NCBI RefSeq assembly: GCF_024763615.1
Contig: NC_077222.1
Coordinates: forward strand, 107,665,417 to 107,729,416
Reading direction: 5' to 3'
Origin: Phlebotomus papatasi
Lineage: Eukaryota > Arthropoda > Insecta > Diptera > Psychodidae
DNA: 64,000 nt
Of the stretch, positions 14,601-24,854 are shown in pieces. Within the stretch, counting starts at the first letter, position 1. Every line of letters starts with the position of its first letter. Made by a program: the position numbers and the translations under genes. The notes beneath the pieces are model-generated. The model was not told the DNA's origin and did no database searches. It saw only the letters and a list, made by a program, of their open reading frames with translations.

Positions 14601-17600
14601 AATTATGTGTAAATCTCTTAGGAAAAATAAAAGAATTTCACATTATTCGAAGGCATGAACGTTCGAAGGGAGAGAACTTTCCCCTACTAAGGAGCAATAG
14701 AGGAAGGCTTTCAGGCTTCGCACAGACTGTGGCTTTGAACACTTCATATTTTTTCTCTATTCCTTTAATAAATCTTACCTAATTTTTCCAGGAAATTGTA
14801 TGTGACTTAATATGAGAAAAATATCAAGTGTTCTACGCCAGAGTGTGTACGAAGCTTGAAAGCCTTCCCCTACGCCGAAAACTTGATAACTGAAGAGTTT
14901 CACTCTGAATTGATTCTTATCTCACTGACGCTTCCATAAGCAACATTTGTGTCCTGTATTCATCTTACAGTTTACTACATCTGTTCCAAACTAACTTCTA
15001 GACAATTATATTGCTCAAAAGTGTTGCTCGGATGAAGTTTAGCTTCGTTTAAAAATGTCTTGCTCGGGTGCTTTTTTCTCACATTTTAAATAGAGGATTT
15101 TAAGTGTCTTCGCAGGGGGTGTTCTGGTACAAAATTAATGTGAATCGATTCACAAATTACATCAATTCCTTCCCAATTGCTTAGAAGTAGTACAGCATAA
15201 CCTCTTCATCTCTAGCTTGTAACTGTCTGGAGCTGATTTAGATTTCGTCTGTTGCGTCTACCTCTGTCGTATCTGCATTTGTCTTGTATCTGCATTCGGT
15301 GCAAGCTACAATACAGACGTCCCCTCTTGCGTGAAATGCTGACACAAAAGAAATGCAGATACGACAGAGGTAGACGCAACCGAGGATTTATCCGGGATTC
15401 AAAGACCTTTCAAATAAGCCTCAAGTTATCACAATCGGTTAAGAAATACGGTCTCCAAAACCTTTATGATCCTTGATTTTGAAAAATCGTTAACATGAAG
15501 TCGCTTAACCCTTTAAGGCCTCTACATATTGGGAGAAATTTTCGTCAAATCGTCTACACTGCTGTAGGAAGAACCGTCAAAATTCTGTCAAAAATGCAAT
15601 TTTTGACAAAAAAATGCTTCCAATGTGTGGAGGTCTTTAAGGACGAGAGGGCAGAAAATTGGGGATCAGAGAAATCGCTTTTCTGACTTCTTAGAACAAA
15701 CCATAACTTAAGAATGCCGGAAAAAAAACCTTTTTTGGACACCGGTGTTCCGATTGTCCTTTAAGAGTTAAGCTCTTTTAAGATACACCCCAAAATATGG
15801 TTTTAGAGGGCAAACGAAAGTAAAGGAAACAGTTAAAATTGATTTATGGATGGGTCCCTCGAATCGTGCAAGTTACTATCTCTAACCATTTGGGCTAAAG
15901 CTTTAATAGCCAACAGACTCCCTATACGGTCGCGAATAGAAACTTAAAGATATCAAAATCGTACAGTTCGAGCAGAAAAGCGCATTTTGTGAAATCTGAT
16001 ACCAACCGATCCCACCTGAATATTATCTCCATCTCGATAAAGTGCATATTTTATTAATATTCTAAGCGCACAGAAAGGAGTGTTGAAATATCATTTTCAT
16101 TGAAAATACAGTGCAACTGTATTTATTGCTAAAATAAACTCTCTTCAATTGGAGGATGTCACATGACACTTCAAGAGCTTTCGTACATCAGCAGCTTTGG
16201 GTTAAAATCTCACGATAGAGACATACATAAATAACATATCGTTTGTATAATATTTGCATCTAAACAAACTTTGCTGCCTTTTGAATCACTTTGAACCCAA
16301 TACATGAAGCATAATATTATTCTGCAAATATTTTCAAAGAACAAACTGACATCAAGAAGGATTTTACTTTATAAGTTTTCCTGAAATTCAATAGTTCGTT
16401 TGAGTCATTTCATACTGTCGATGTTGAAGAGATCGTTGAAATTTAAAGAGTTAATTGGCGTACGATTTAGGCGCCATCGTACATAATTATAAGAACTTTT
16501 CATGTACTTTGAAAAAAGTTGTGCAAAAAATGGTTAATTTTCTTCTTTTTGGGCCTCAAATTGAAAAATCTGTACATTTACAGGAACGTAAAATTCAATA
16601 TTCCCCTGTTCAATGTATTGAAAATATAAACAAAACTTGATCGATAGAAAATGAATCCAAGCTTTGGATTTCAAAAGTAGCAGCTAAATGGTTTTTTTTT
16701 GGTATATGTAGGTCGATAATAGACCTAGTTCTCTTAATTGCTATAGAGATTAAGGCATCTACACACTTGGGAACAAAATAAAAAATCGTTAGGAAGGAAC
16801 GTCAATTTTTTTTTTTTTTTGACAAAAACTGCTTCCAATGTGTAGAGGCCTTTGTTCTAGAACTTGAGGTTATGTGTGATCCAACTTTGAAAGAGAAAGT
16901 CGTATCAAAACAAGAAGTTTTCAATACGAAATTTTTAATCTGTTTTCTAAATATGGTCCTTAGGAAAAAATCAATTTTGACCAACTTTAGGCAATATACA
17001 CATTTGTTTAATTATTAGTTAGCGTCTCCCGAATATTTTAGATCCGCTGAGCACGAGTCCGTTGCCCATTTTATGATATTCTGAATAGTTTTCTCTCATT
17101 TGACCAGCTTAGTTTGTGTCCAATTCGCCTTTTCTGTATCTTCTAAGTCACTTTGATTTGAGAAGAACATTCCTCGTTTAGATAGTGAAACATGATCTTT
17201 AACAAAGTTGTGAAAGAATATATTCCTTATAAAAATACATCAACTATAGATGAGCCTCATTCTTTTGTTTAGCCAACAAGTTAGTTCGAGTAGTTTGAGG
17301 TTATATTAAGCCTAACCTCAAAAATGCAGGACATTTGCTTTGTAGAGAAATTTTTGAGCAATATGTTCAGAAACGAAAGAAAGCACTTCCAAAACATTAA
17401 AAACTCTTAAACAAAAATATTCAATCAAATGGGAAACTTCGACTTTAAATTTAAACCTTTAAATTTAAAGGTTAGGTCATACATAACCTCAAATTCTACA
17501 ATAACTTATTCGCCAAATAAGAGAAAAATATTGGAGTTGAAATTATCAGGTAGACTAAGGGGCTCTAAAGAGCCTAGGTGTCTGATATCCTTCTAACTCT

Positions 17601-20600
17601 GGTACACTTCGTTTTTTATTTATATCTAAAGGCAATTGATCTAACAAATTCTGAAAAATCACTAAAATTGGTTGTATATTAGAAATTCTAGAACTCAGGG
17701 AACTGGGTTAAAGGGACTCCGGTATTTCTTTTATATAAAAGAAGCTGTAATAGAGCATTTTTGAAAGATCAAAACGAACATTTTCCATAGGCGCATAATC
17801 TAAGGCAAAGTTATGGAGAAAAAAATATCCTAGAAGAATGTATTGATAAGAAATCACTCAGGTCTACATTTAGTGCGAGAATGCAAATTTCTCTCACTCA
17901 TAAGCGTAACACATTTGGAAATTCGTTAAATATCGATTGATGGTTCCATTTTAATGAAAAATTAACATTTTTTTTAGCACCTTACTGTTCTCAATTGCTT
18001 CTGCATTATCGACTTTTCTTTATATTAGTTTCTGTCTCGACTGTTTGGTAGTTTAAGAACAAGGCGAGGACTGAGGAGAACATTCTAGACAGGCATCAAT
18101 ACAAAAAAAAGTAATTAATGTAGAAGCACTTTAGAACAGTAAAGTGCTAAAAGATACATGAAAAGGGAGAAGTCTTTCTCCTGAACATATTTTAGAACAT
18201 GACTGTTCTCAAGTGCTTCTGCACTATTGACTTTTCTTTGTGTTAGTTCCTGTCTTAATTGTTTTCCCAATCGTCGTCATGATTCAAAACCGCCAAACTG
18301 TCATGACAGAAACCAATAAAAAGAAATGTCGATTAAGCAGAAGTATTTGAGAACAGTTAAATTCTAAAAAATTAGAAAGGGGAAATCTTTCTCCAGAAAT
18401 TTTTTTAACACGTAACTGTTCTGAAGTGCTTCTGCATAATTGACTTTTCTTTGTGTTAGTTCCTGTGTTAATTTTTTCCCAATCGTCGTCATGATTTAAA
18501 ACCGCCAAACTGTCATGACAGGAACCAATACAAAGAAATGTCGATTAAGCAGAAGTATTTGAGAACAGTTGAATTCTAAAAAATTAGAAAGGGGAAATCT
18601 TTCTCCAGAAATTTTTTAACACGTAACTGTTCTGAAGTGCTTCTGCATAATTGACTTTTCTTTGTGTTAGTTCCTGTGTTAATTTTTTCCCAATCGTCGT
18701 CATGATTTAAAACCGCCAAACTGTCATGACAGGAACCAATACAAAGAAATGTCGATTAAGCAGAAGTATTTAAGAACAGTTGAATTCTAAAAAATTAGAA
18801 AGGGGAAATCTTTCTCCAGAAATTTTTTTATCACGTAACTGTTCTGAAGTGCTTCTGCATAATTGACTTTTCTTTGTGTTAGTTCCTGTTTTAATTTTTT
18901 CCCAATCGTCGTCATGATTTAAAACCGCCAAACTGTCATGACAGGAACCAATACAAAGAAATGTCGATTAAGCAGAAGTATTTGAGAACAGTTGAATTCT
19001 AAAAAATTAGAAAGGGGAAATCTTTCTCCAGAAATTTTTTTAACACGTAACTGTTCTGAAGTGCTTCTGCATAAATGACTTTTCTTTGTGTTAGTTCCTG
19101 TGTTAATTTTTTCCCAATCGTCGTCATGATTCAAAACCGCCAAACAGTCATGACAGGAACCAATACAAAGAAATGTCGATTAAACAGAAGTATTTGAGAA
19201 CAGTAAAGTTCTAAAAAACACATGAAAGGGGAAATCTTTCTCCTTAACATTTTTAGCACAGGACTGTTTTCAAGCTTTCCTGCTTTCAAGCTTCTGTGTT
19301 AGTTCCTGTCTTGACTGTTTTCTGAATCGTTGTCGTGGTTAAAAACTGTCAAACAGTCATGACAGGAACCAATACAAAGAAAAGTCGATTATGCAGAAGC
19401 ACTTGAGAACAGTAAAGTTCTAAAAAAACAAGAAAGGGGAAATTTTTCTCCAGAAAATTTTTTAGCACATAACTGTTCTTAAGTGCTTCTGCATTATTGA
19501 CTTTTCTTTCTTGGTTTCTGTTTCGACTGCTTTCCTCAGCCCTCGTAATGAGTTTAAAGACCACCAAACAGTCGTGGCAGGAACCAATACGAAGGAAAGT
19601 CGATACTGCAGAAGGTTTTGAGAACAGTAAAGTGCTAAAAAACGCGAAAACAGCGAAATCTTTCTCCTGATTTTTTTTAGCACACGACTGTTGTCAACTG
19701 CTTCTGCATTATTAAATTTTCCCTGTTGGTTCCTGTCTCGACTGTTTTCCACAGTCCTCGTCACGTCGCTAAATAGTCATGACAAGAACCAATACCAAGA
19801 AGAAAATGTTTAAAAGAAAGATTTCCCCTTTTCATTTGTCGGATAAATGCTACTGAGGCGCCACTAGCGGATATCATAAGAATGTACTGTATTCTAGAAT
19901 GTTGTAGGTCGATATTGCGTCTAATATTTGAAGGATGAGACCAATTGAGGCTAAAGAGTCTATATAACGATTTTACCATAAAACCGAATGAACAAGTAAA
20001 TTAAATTGAAGATTAATCTATACTCATAAATTAATTTAATTAGTGTAATCAAAGACATTTACTATAGTAACAATTTAACGAGACACAAATTAATGATAAT
20101 TCTCTCTAGCAACATAGAATAGAACCATTGACTTTGAGGTGAAAAAAAAATTGAATCAAAAGAAAAAAAAACTATCAACCCACAATTTTGCAACATCCTC
20201 TTTTATGCTCAGCCAACGTGGAAAAGACAGTTTGCAATTGATCGTTTGATGAATATTTAATGATAATGAGAATCAGCAATTAATGCATGATGATTAATAG
20301 TGAATTCGATGGAATCTTCTCTATGCCATTTATGGCAAATCTTCTAAATACCTCCCAAGTGTCCTTTCTCACGAGTAATCAAGAAAGAGCAGTTGTGACA
20401 GAAAAAAAAGCATAACTTTGTAAATAATATTCTGCAGTAAATGTGCTTTTGTCGTGAATGGAGAGATGGAAAAAAAAATTGCAAATATTATTCTGTTGCT
20501 GCCAATGAATGAAACTAATGATCAGAGTATTTAATGATTAAATACAGCCAATGGGTCGGACGGTTAAATTAAATGACAAAGACAATTATTTAGTCATTAG

Positions 20601-20882
20601 GGTGAAAAAAAGGAGAGTGTCCAATAAAATTTTTTGCAATAAAAAAGTTTGCATGACAAATTTGCATTCAATTGGACAATTGAGTGTGAAATTCGATGGA
20701 GAAAATTGATTAAAACAAACCTGCGATGGACGTGCCGAAGAATATGAATACTCGAGGGGATTCGTGATGTCAATGAGTGAATTGAGAATTTCTGGTGTTC
20801 TCGGTGTTGTACACACTCCACTCCCGTCAACTCCAAGGAGTGGAGCTCCTGCCAATCCCATATTCAGGTCGAACATTTTCAC
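2654..20882 (-). CDS. Atf3: Atf3, bZIP transcription factor (ATF3/JDP2 family)
   Basis: Sequence-specific DNA-binding factor of the AP-1/ATF group; in flies Atf3 dimerises with Jun-type partners and acts in stress, immune and metabolic gene control (family knowledge). Coding exons on the minus strand: 20721-20882, 8477-8557, 3607-3783 and 2654-3514. All junctions are phase 0 with GT..AG borders, giving 426 residues. The basic region (about 153-175) holds the bZIP signature NKIAATKCR. It is followed by leucines at 179, 186, 193, 200 and 207, a clean heptad zipper. Exon 1 has TPRTPEILNSLIDITNPLEY and exon 3 CSLLIKAGLKLSIQSKRK, both typical of insect Atf3. The 81 bp exon 2 was found by its splice sites and by reading into the conserved TPPSVQK/TCSLLIKAG junction. 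The long acidic Ser/Thr-rich tail (210-426) has no domain I recognise. The frame starting at 3499 uses a TTG inside exon 4 and is not a start. Introns 1 (12.2 kb) and 2 (4.7 kb) are packed with transposons. Confidence 0.92.
5717..6245 (+). repeat. Second copy of the 1424-1810 repeat, interrupted by a MITE
   Basis: The copy shares AATAACCTTTCGAAGAGACA, CTACCGGAAGCCTAAAGTG, the following AGTTCAC...TTCGCCGCTTTA block and ACGTTCGAACTTC...TTTTTAGGT with 1424-1810. It is in the same orientation as that copy and is split by the 146 bp inverted-repeat element at 5932-6077. No left arm was seen near this copy. Confidence 0.7.
5932..6077. mobile_element. MITE with TRCCCAACGCACAATAAC ends, copy 1 (Tourist-like TSD)
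   Basis: Terminal inverted repeats of about 30 bp (TGCCCAACGCACAATAACTT against its complement ending in GTTATTGTGCGTTGGGTA). The flanks read TTA on both sides, a 3 bp target duplication as used by PIF/Harbinger-type elements. It is non-coding. A second copy lies at 22687-22828 and also shows a 3 bp TAA duplication. Confidence 0.8.
9313..9441. mobile_element. hAT-like MITE, 129 bp, perfect 8 bp TSD
   Basis: Near-perfect inverted ends of about 40 bp start CAGAGGTGTGCAAGAAACCG. The element is flanked on both sides by CTTTAAAT (9305-9312 and 9442-9449). An 8 bp duplication with CAGRG-type termini is the hAT pattern. Nothing is encoded, so it is a non-autonomous foldback element, and the intact duplication suggests fairly recent insertion. 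Confidence 0.85.
10944..11197. mobile_element. Probable MITE with CACTGAGA termini
   Basis: The stretch begins CACTGAGAAAAAAACGGGGG and ends with TTTCTCTCAGTG, so the outer 8 bp are inverted repeats. The interior is rich in short palindromic runs of the type TTTTACACCTTTTTAAGTGTAAAA. No coding capacity. I could not read a convincing target duplication. Confidence 0.55.
12848..13059. mobile_element. TA-flanked MITE, GGGGAAGCTGGGGCACCACC family, copy 1
   Basis: Terminal repeats of about 45 bp (CACCACCAAACACGGGGTAC repeated inverted at the other end) are flanked by TA at 12846-12847 and 13060-13061. A second, interrupted copy lies at 13329-14407. The TA duplication points to mobilisation by a Tc1/mariner-type transposase. 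It is non-coding. Confidence 0.82.
13329..14407. mobile_element. Same MITE family, copy 2, split by a Tc1/mariner-like insertion
   Basis: The left half (from GGGGAAATTGAGGCACCACC, 13329-13383) and right half (14243-14407, ending GTGCCCCAATTTGCCC) together match the copy at 12848-13059. TA flanks lie at 13327-13328 and 14408-14409. The gap is occupied exactly by another transposon with its own inverted ends (13384-14242). Confidence 0.8.
13384..14242 (+). pseudogene. Degenerate Tc1/mariner-superfamily transposon, nested
   Basis: Inverted ends TACGAAAAATTTTGGCCA and TGGCCAAAATTTATCGTA delimit about 859 bp. Inside, the plus strand reads like a broken Tc1/mariner transposase: an N-terminal part with RLKVDNYLRNPKASYAEIAK, then fragments resembling the linker and second helix-turn-helix, and KTCKAQVA after frameshifts. 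Stops interrupt every frame, and most of the catalytic domain is missing or unrecognisable, so it is a dead, internally deleted copy. TA precedes the left end; the right duplication appears mutated (TG). Confidence 0.7.
14471..14684. mobile_element. TA-flanked MITE, CGAAGGCATGAACGTTCG family, copy 1
   Basis: It starts GGGGAAAGTACTCTCCTTTC and ends with AACGTTCGAAGGGAGAGAAC then TTTCCCC. TA lies on both sides (14469-14470, 14685-14686). The inverted repeats extend about 80 bp inward. A second copy at 48237-48876 carries a nested element. Confidence 0.8.
14700..14870. mobile_element. TA-flanked MITE, GAGGAAGGCTTTCAGGCTTC family
   Basis: Ends GAGGAAGGCTTTCAGGCTTC and GAAGCTTGAAAGCCTTCCCC are inverted, with TA at 14698-14699 and 14871-14872. 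It begins 13 bp after the previous MITE's duplication, so two families sit almost side by side. A weaker relative may be 28491-28634. Confidence 0.72.
15251..15380. mobile_element. Foldback element with GTTGCGTCTACCTCTGTCGT ends
   Basis: The first 30 bases (15251-15280) return as an exact or near-exact inverted copy ending at 15380 (ACGACAGAGGTAGACGCAAC). The total is 130 bp and non-coding. No target duplication was readable. Confidence 0.75.
15509..15767. mobile_element. TTAA-flanked element (piggyBac-like termini)
   Basis: The left flank reads TTAA at 15505-15508 followed by CCCTTTAAGG. The right side ends CCTTTAAGAG followed by TTAA at 15768-15771. TTAA duplications with C-rich ends suggest piggyBac-type mobilisation. 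An inner inverted pair (about 15511-15530 against 15620-15642) with CCTCTACA resembles another repeat at 16750-16854. No coding capacity. Confidence 0.5.
16750..16854. repeat. Short inverted-repeat element with GGCCTCTACA ends
   Basis: Left end TTAAGGCATCTACACACTTG and right end CAATGTGTAGAGGCCTTTG are inverted. The interior TTTTGACAAAAACTGCTTCCAA recurs at about 10700-10735 and 15595-15625. It is a small non-coding family with several decayed members in this intron. Confidence 0.5.
17974..19845. repeat. Tandem array of about nine 204-215 bp foldback units
   Basis: Units begin near 17985, 18199, 18413, 18623, 18835, 19048, 19261, 19465 and 19680, each with CTGTTCT..GTGCTTCTGCAT. Within every unit the left arm (TTGACTTTTCTTTGTGTTAG then TTCCTGT) is the inverted copy of the right arm (ACAGGAACCAATACAAAGAA then GTCGATTA..CAGAAG), so the array is a string of potential hairpins. 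Central units (18413-19260) are almost identical; the outer ones are diverged. An isolated, split copy lies at about 25475-25590 plus 25981-26020. The minus-strand frames here (for example 18284-18508 and 18919-19143) are the same repeat read twice, not genes. Confidence 0.9.
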
Positions 20883-21617
20883 AAATCTCTATGCCTTATT
20901 CACTTGCAGATACACTTATAAATTCTCCCGAAGAATGATTCTTTTTGCACAAACACTGAATGTCTTTTAAAATCACAGTTTTTAGGAGATACTTTCTTCC
21001 TCCTTCTTTTTTTTCAAGTCCCTTCTTGTCTTAAATAACACTTACAACAAAGTTACAAAAAAAAAATTTCACAGAACATTTAGAAAAAGAATTGGAAGTA
21101 ATAAAATACTTTCAAATTATATCACGAAATAGTTGTGGTGTATAAAAAAAACTCTTGTTGAGTCCTCTCTCTCCTCTTCGAATTAATTCTTCACTGTCAC
21201 TTGGCTTTTTTTATGTGCTGCCTATTCTAACACAGCAGAAAATCTCTTTAGCAAAAAAAAGTTGTTCTCATTCACAAGAAAATAAAATATTAAAGCAGAC
21301 ACATTAAATTGATAATATCATTTAAGAGGTGTAAAAAAAATAGACACGAACAATATATAAGGCTCTCTCACTTTAAATAAACACAGATATTTCTTTTTTT
21401 TCTTCACTTAAACGATAAGGCAACAAAGTGCTACAAGTTCATTTGATTCTTGAATGCACTCCCCAACAGCAACTCTATCTTGCCGATATTTTCCACTTTT
21501 CGCTAATTTCACTGGAAAATTTCAATCGTTGTGACTCATTGGAGTCAAAATGTCCAAGTCCAACTGACAAATTGCTAATTGCTTGCTCCTCTCGGCAATC
21601 CAATTCAATGGTGAAGC
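20883..21617 (-). other. Probable 5' UTR part of the first visible Atf3 exon
   Basis: Upstream of the Atf3 ATG at 20882 the minus strand runs about 735 bases to a good acceptor (pyrimidine-rich run, then TTTTTTACAG ending at 21618). This suggests an internal exon that starts in the 5' UTR at 21617, with at least one more non-coding exon and the promoter farther right. I could not place that upstream exon. Plus-strand frames here (20764-20970, 21428-21670) are not supported as genes. Confidence 0.45.
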
Positions 21618-22011
21618 CTGTAAAAAATAAAAAAAAAAAAACAAAATTGATAAGAAGAACCTCTAATTAGTGTGATTAAATAATCCCTATAATAACAGAT
21701 AAGAACCAAAGAAACATTAAATAGGGGAGAGTGGAGCAATACTAAACAAAAATTTTTTTTCGCTGTGCTCAAGAGAGGATCAAAGAACTGATAGAATAGA
21801 AGAACTGAGATAGTGGGAAGTGCCCATGCTTCGTACTATCCCAAAAGCTTTGTAATGACTAATTTTTTTCTATGTTTCTCAATGAATGTACATCATCGCA
21901 GGCATATTTTGAAAACTAGGGGAAATTGCCGATACACATTTACTAATAAACATAGGAAAAAATGGAAGAAATAGTCATTACGAAGCTTGAGATTGTAGAA
22001 AGCTTTCACCT

Positions 22012-22067
22012 AGCTGTAGAACACTTTCTCCTAGCTGTAGAACACTTTCTCCTAGCTTTTTGAAGTT
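22012..22067. repeat. Short tandem repeat, unit about 21 bp
   Basis: CTAGCTGTAGAACACTTTCTC occurs twice in direct tandem, with partial units on both sides. It lies inside a poorly defined inverted-repeat region (21830-22010). Confidence 0.65.
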
Positions 22068-22686
22068 CATAGAAGGAAAGGAAATAATGAGCCTTGTGAG
22101 ATTATTGTAAAAAGTGTGGTTATGCTAATTAAGGAGCTCACAAGGCAAGTCCTCCAACTCGAAATCGAGTTAGTCAATGAAACTTGGTATATTCCCTAAT
22201 TTGGACTCAAGGAATTCATTGATGATAGTCTTAGATTTCAGAGATTTTTTGCTCACCTTATGTTGAAAGGTCAAAAAGGTCAAAAATGCGTTTTTCGTGT
22301 GAAGACGCTAAATGGAGAGAGACAGTAGCTTGGAATATTCTTCATATCCCCCCACAAGGTGACCCTGGGAATCCAAATACGATCTTAATTTTCCTCCCAC
22401 ACCCTCCTTTCCTCTAAAAACGTACATTACTATCTAACATATCTCAAAATAAACAGAATCCTATGCATCGTTCAAAAGATATCACGAAAAAAAACATATT
22501 TTTATCATAAAATTTATCAGAACCTCAGAAATTGTTTTCATAAATTTACCTGCTTGAGGAACGAATAGAATAATTTTAAGTTTAAATTGAAAGTTTCCTC
22601 TATTAATTGAATAATTTTGTTTAAGGATCTTTAATGTTTTTAATGTGTTTTCTTTTTCTAATGTGTTTTTGTGTAGGTAGGTATAA

Positions 22687-22828
22687 TGCCCAACCCACAA
22701 TTTTGTTGGTAAACATGTTTTTGACATTTCAGTGAGAGTGAGTGAGATCTAAATCTAGTCATCTCGCTCACTCTTATAGGCAGTTCCGAAAACATGTTTA
22801 CAAAACAAATGTTATTATGCGTTGGGCA
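22687..22828. mobile_element. MITE with TGCCCAAC ends, copy 2
   Basis: Same family as 5932-6077: shared interior TTTCAGTGAGAGTGAGTGAG/ATCTAGTCATCTCGCTCACT and inverted ends TGCCCAAC../..GTTGGGCA. It is flanked by TAA on both sides. The left end is more decayed than in copy 1. Confidence 0.75.
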
Positions 22829-23010
22829 TAACTCAGACCAGAAAACTGCTTTTTAATTTTCGCATTAGGGCTTTATACTGTGAGCCATAAAGATATTACT
22901 GGTAAGACATTTTGCGGTTGCCAGTAATGTGCATTACTGTGAGTAGTAAACTTCCAGCTAGAAATTCTGTTATGAATTTAACTGGGATCGAAAGACTTAT
23001 CCGCCCTGAA

Positions 23011-23105
23011 AGGGAATTCTGTAACAGTATGACAATGTCATATGACAATTTTTTGTGGTAAAATTCGGGAGCACGACAACATAAAAGCCCAGTGAGCATC
23101 GAAGT
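23011..23105. mobile_element. Partial MITE, GGGAATTCTGTAACAGTATG family
   Basis: It matches the left part of the complete element at 53297-53518 (GTATGACAATGTCATATGAC, then AAAGCCCAGTGAGCATCGAA) and then diverges. No right terminus was found. It makes up part of the 22896-23402 minus-strand frame, so that frame is not evidence for a gene. Confidence 0.65.
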
Positions 23106-23928
23106 TTCAACTTTGCTCACTACTTCAATCACTTCTTCAATTTGTATGGAGAACTCCTTATATTTTCGGAATTTCGGAAGTGTTTTCAAATCGAACATTT
23201 TCGACATTCCTTGCACTTTCTTTATATCAAAAAGCTTTATTTCTTTTAAATGTTTACATTCATATGCTAAAAAATCGTAAACACTAAACTTTACAATATT
23301 ATGTGTTAATACAAATGTGTATACCGAAATGAAAGAATGTCCGATAGCGCTATATTTAAATAAAAACCATAGTACAATGTAATCTATAAATAACCCCCTC
23401 AATTCTGAGATAGGGAAAGCTTAAAGAATTAAGTCACAGCTTTAGTATGAAAATTAAAGATTTCCTATTCTGAGTTTAAGTCTAATGATACGTTATCTAT
23501 TCAAATTATCTGTCAAAATTTTCTATTACTTGAAGGTTCAAAAGGCCAAAACTTTTCAGCTTTGTTATTGTACAATTAGATCACTGAATTTAGATTAATT
23601 TATTACAAACTCTATTGATTTAGATAGAGTAAGTGTCCAAGAAAACAAATTGTCAACCAGAACTTAGATCAGAAAAGGGAATGAAAGAAATTATTATCAA
23701 AATTAACGCAATGTCAAACTTTCTGTAAGACAACCAAATGTATCCTTATCTCTGTCGGGCTTTCAAAGCTGCTAAAGTTCAAAGGTGCAGCACTTACCCC
23801 CCCCCCCCTCCCAGTAATTATTTCTTGATTTCACTTAAATTTTTTTTTAAATATTTAAAATAAATAGTAAAATTTATGTTGAATTTTCCAAAGCATGGCA
23901 CTGCGAATAGATCTTAAAGCCAAGTTAA

Positions 23929-24000
23929 GAACAGTCACGGTGAAAATGGGAACAGTCACGGCGAAAATGGGAACAGTCGTGGCGAAAATGAGAACAGTCG
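23929..24000. repeat. Tandem repeat of a 21 bp unit, about 3.5 copies
   Basis: The unit is close to GAACAGTCACGGYGAAAATG, repeated head to tail with few changes. The 21 bp period preserves reading frame, but the flanks are not open for any length. Confidence 0.75.
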
Positions 24001-24826
24001 AAGAAGGATGTTCTTAAATTATTCATTATTTTCTAATAAATCCGGGATATTTAAACTTTTCCACTAAAGAGTTTGTGTAAAGAATATAATCTGTGTCAAA
24101 TGTAGCTCCTCTCTCCCCTATCATAATGCTCGTGAAAAGTTGAAATCGCTGGTGAAGTGAAGATATATAAACTTGACCAATAAATTCAATCAGAAACCTT
24201 CCAAAAAGAAGGAAAAAAATCAATTTAAATTGAGTGAAAAAAGTCTTTAAATATTCATCGTTCTCTCTCCTTCACCCCATATGAACCAAAACATTTTATT
24301 GTGTCAATTTTATTTATTGTTGAAAGAAGAAGCAAAAGGCGCGAGAGAGAGAAGACGAAAAATGCTAAAGAGCACTCAAAAAGACAATTTTTTTTTCTTC
24401 TTTGGATTTTGTGAAGAAAAAGTTGAATAGTTATAAAATAAAAATTCAATGCCAAATATTATTATAGCGTGTAAATTTATTTTATATTAAATTATCGTCA
24501 ATTTGTCCATATTATGGGGATTGTAGAGAAGCATATAAAATTTTCTTCGGTTCTTCTCTATGGACGCAGAAACAGTTTTAAAAAAAAAACTATTTAATAT
24601 GAAAATAAAATGTCAAATTTGGTAAAAAAGTGCTAATTGTGACAAATATTTCGCAAAAACATCAAAATTAAATAATAGCAACACCCTCGGGTGAAAATGA
24701 ACTAGGAGACCGAGAAGGTTTTCTTGGCTCAAATCTTCATTTTCACACTTTGTGTGCGGGGTTGAGCTCCGAAATGACGCTCTTTTCATCCTTCTACATC
24801 TCAATTCACATTGTTGGACTACCCGC

Positions 24827-24854
24827 GGGGGGACAGGGGGACAGGGGGAATGGG
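24827..24854 (+). other. G-rich run with quadruplex-forming pattern
   Basis: Four runs of G (6, 5, 5 and 3) are separated by ACA, ACA and AAT within 28 bases of the plus strand, in otherwise AT-rich DNA. This fits the usual G-quadruplex pattern. Any function is unknown. Confidence 0.6.

Larger units (their letters stand above)
8558..20720 (-). other. Atf3 intron 1 (12.2 kb), transposon-filled
   Basis: The intron separates the first coding exon (ending SSARPSQ) from the 81 bp exon 2. It contains a hAT-like MITE (9313-9441), several TA-flanked MITEs (12848-14870), a degenerate Tc1/mariner element, a TTAA-flanked element and the 1.9 kb tandem foldback array (17974-19845). No host gene was recognised inside it. 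The longest frames (12832-13095, 13932-14231, 19462-19764) fall in transposons or repeats. Confidence 0.75.

Noticed and set aside
18284..19143. Two nearly identical 74-codon minus-strand frames, and related ones to 19764
   Set aside because: They are the tandem foldback unit read in the same frame in different copies, not a duplicated gene.
17974..19845. CRISPR array or bacterial-type repeat array
   Set aside because: Repeat unit over 200 bp with internal inverted arms, intron location and eukaryotic context; no spacers.
23797..23809. Poly-C run as a functional element
   Set aside because: A simple homopolymer, and a likely sequencing or assembly weak point.
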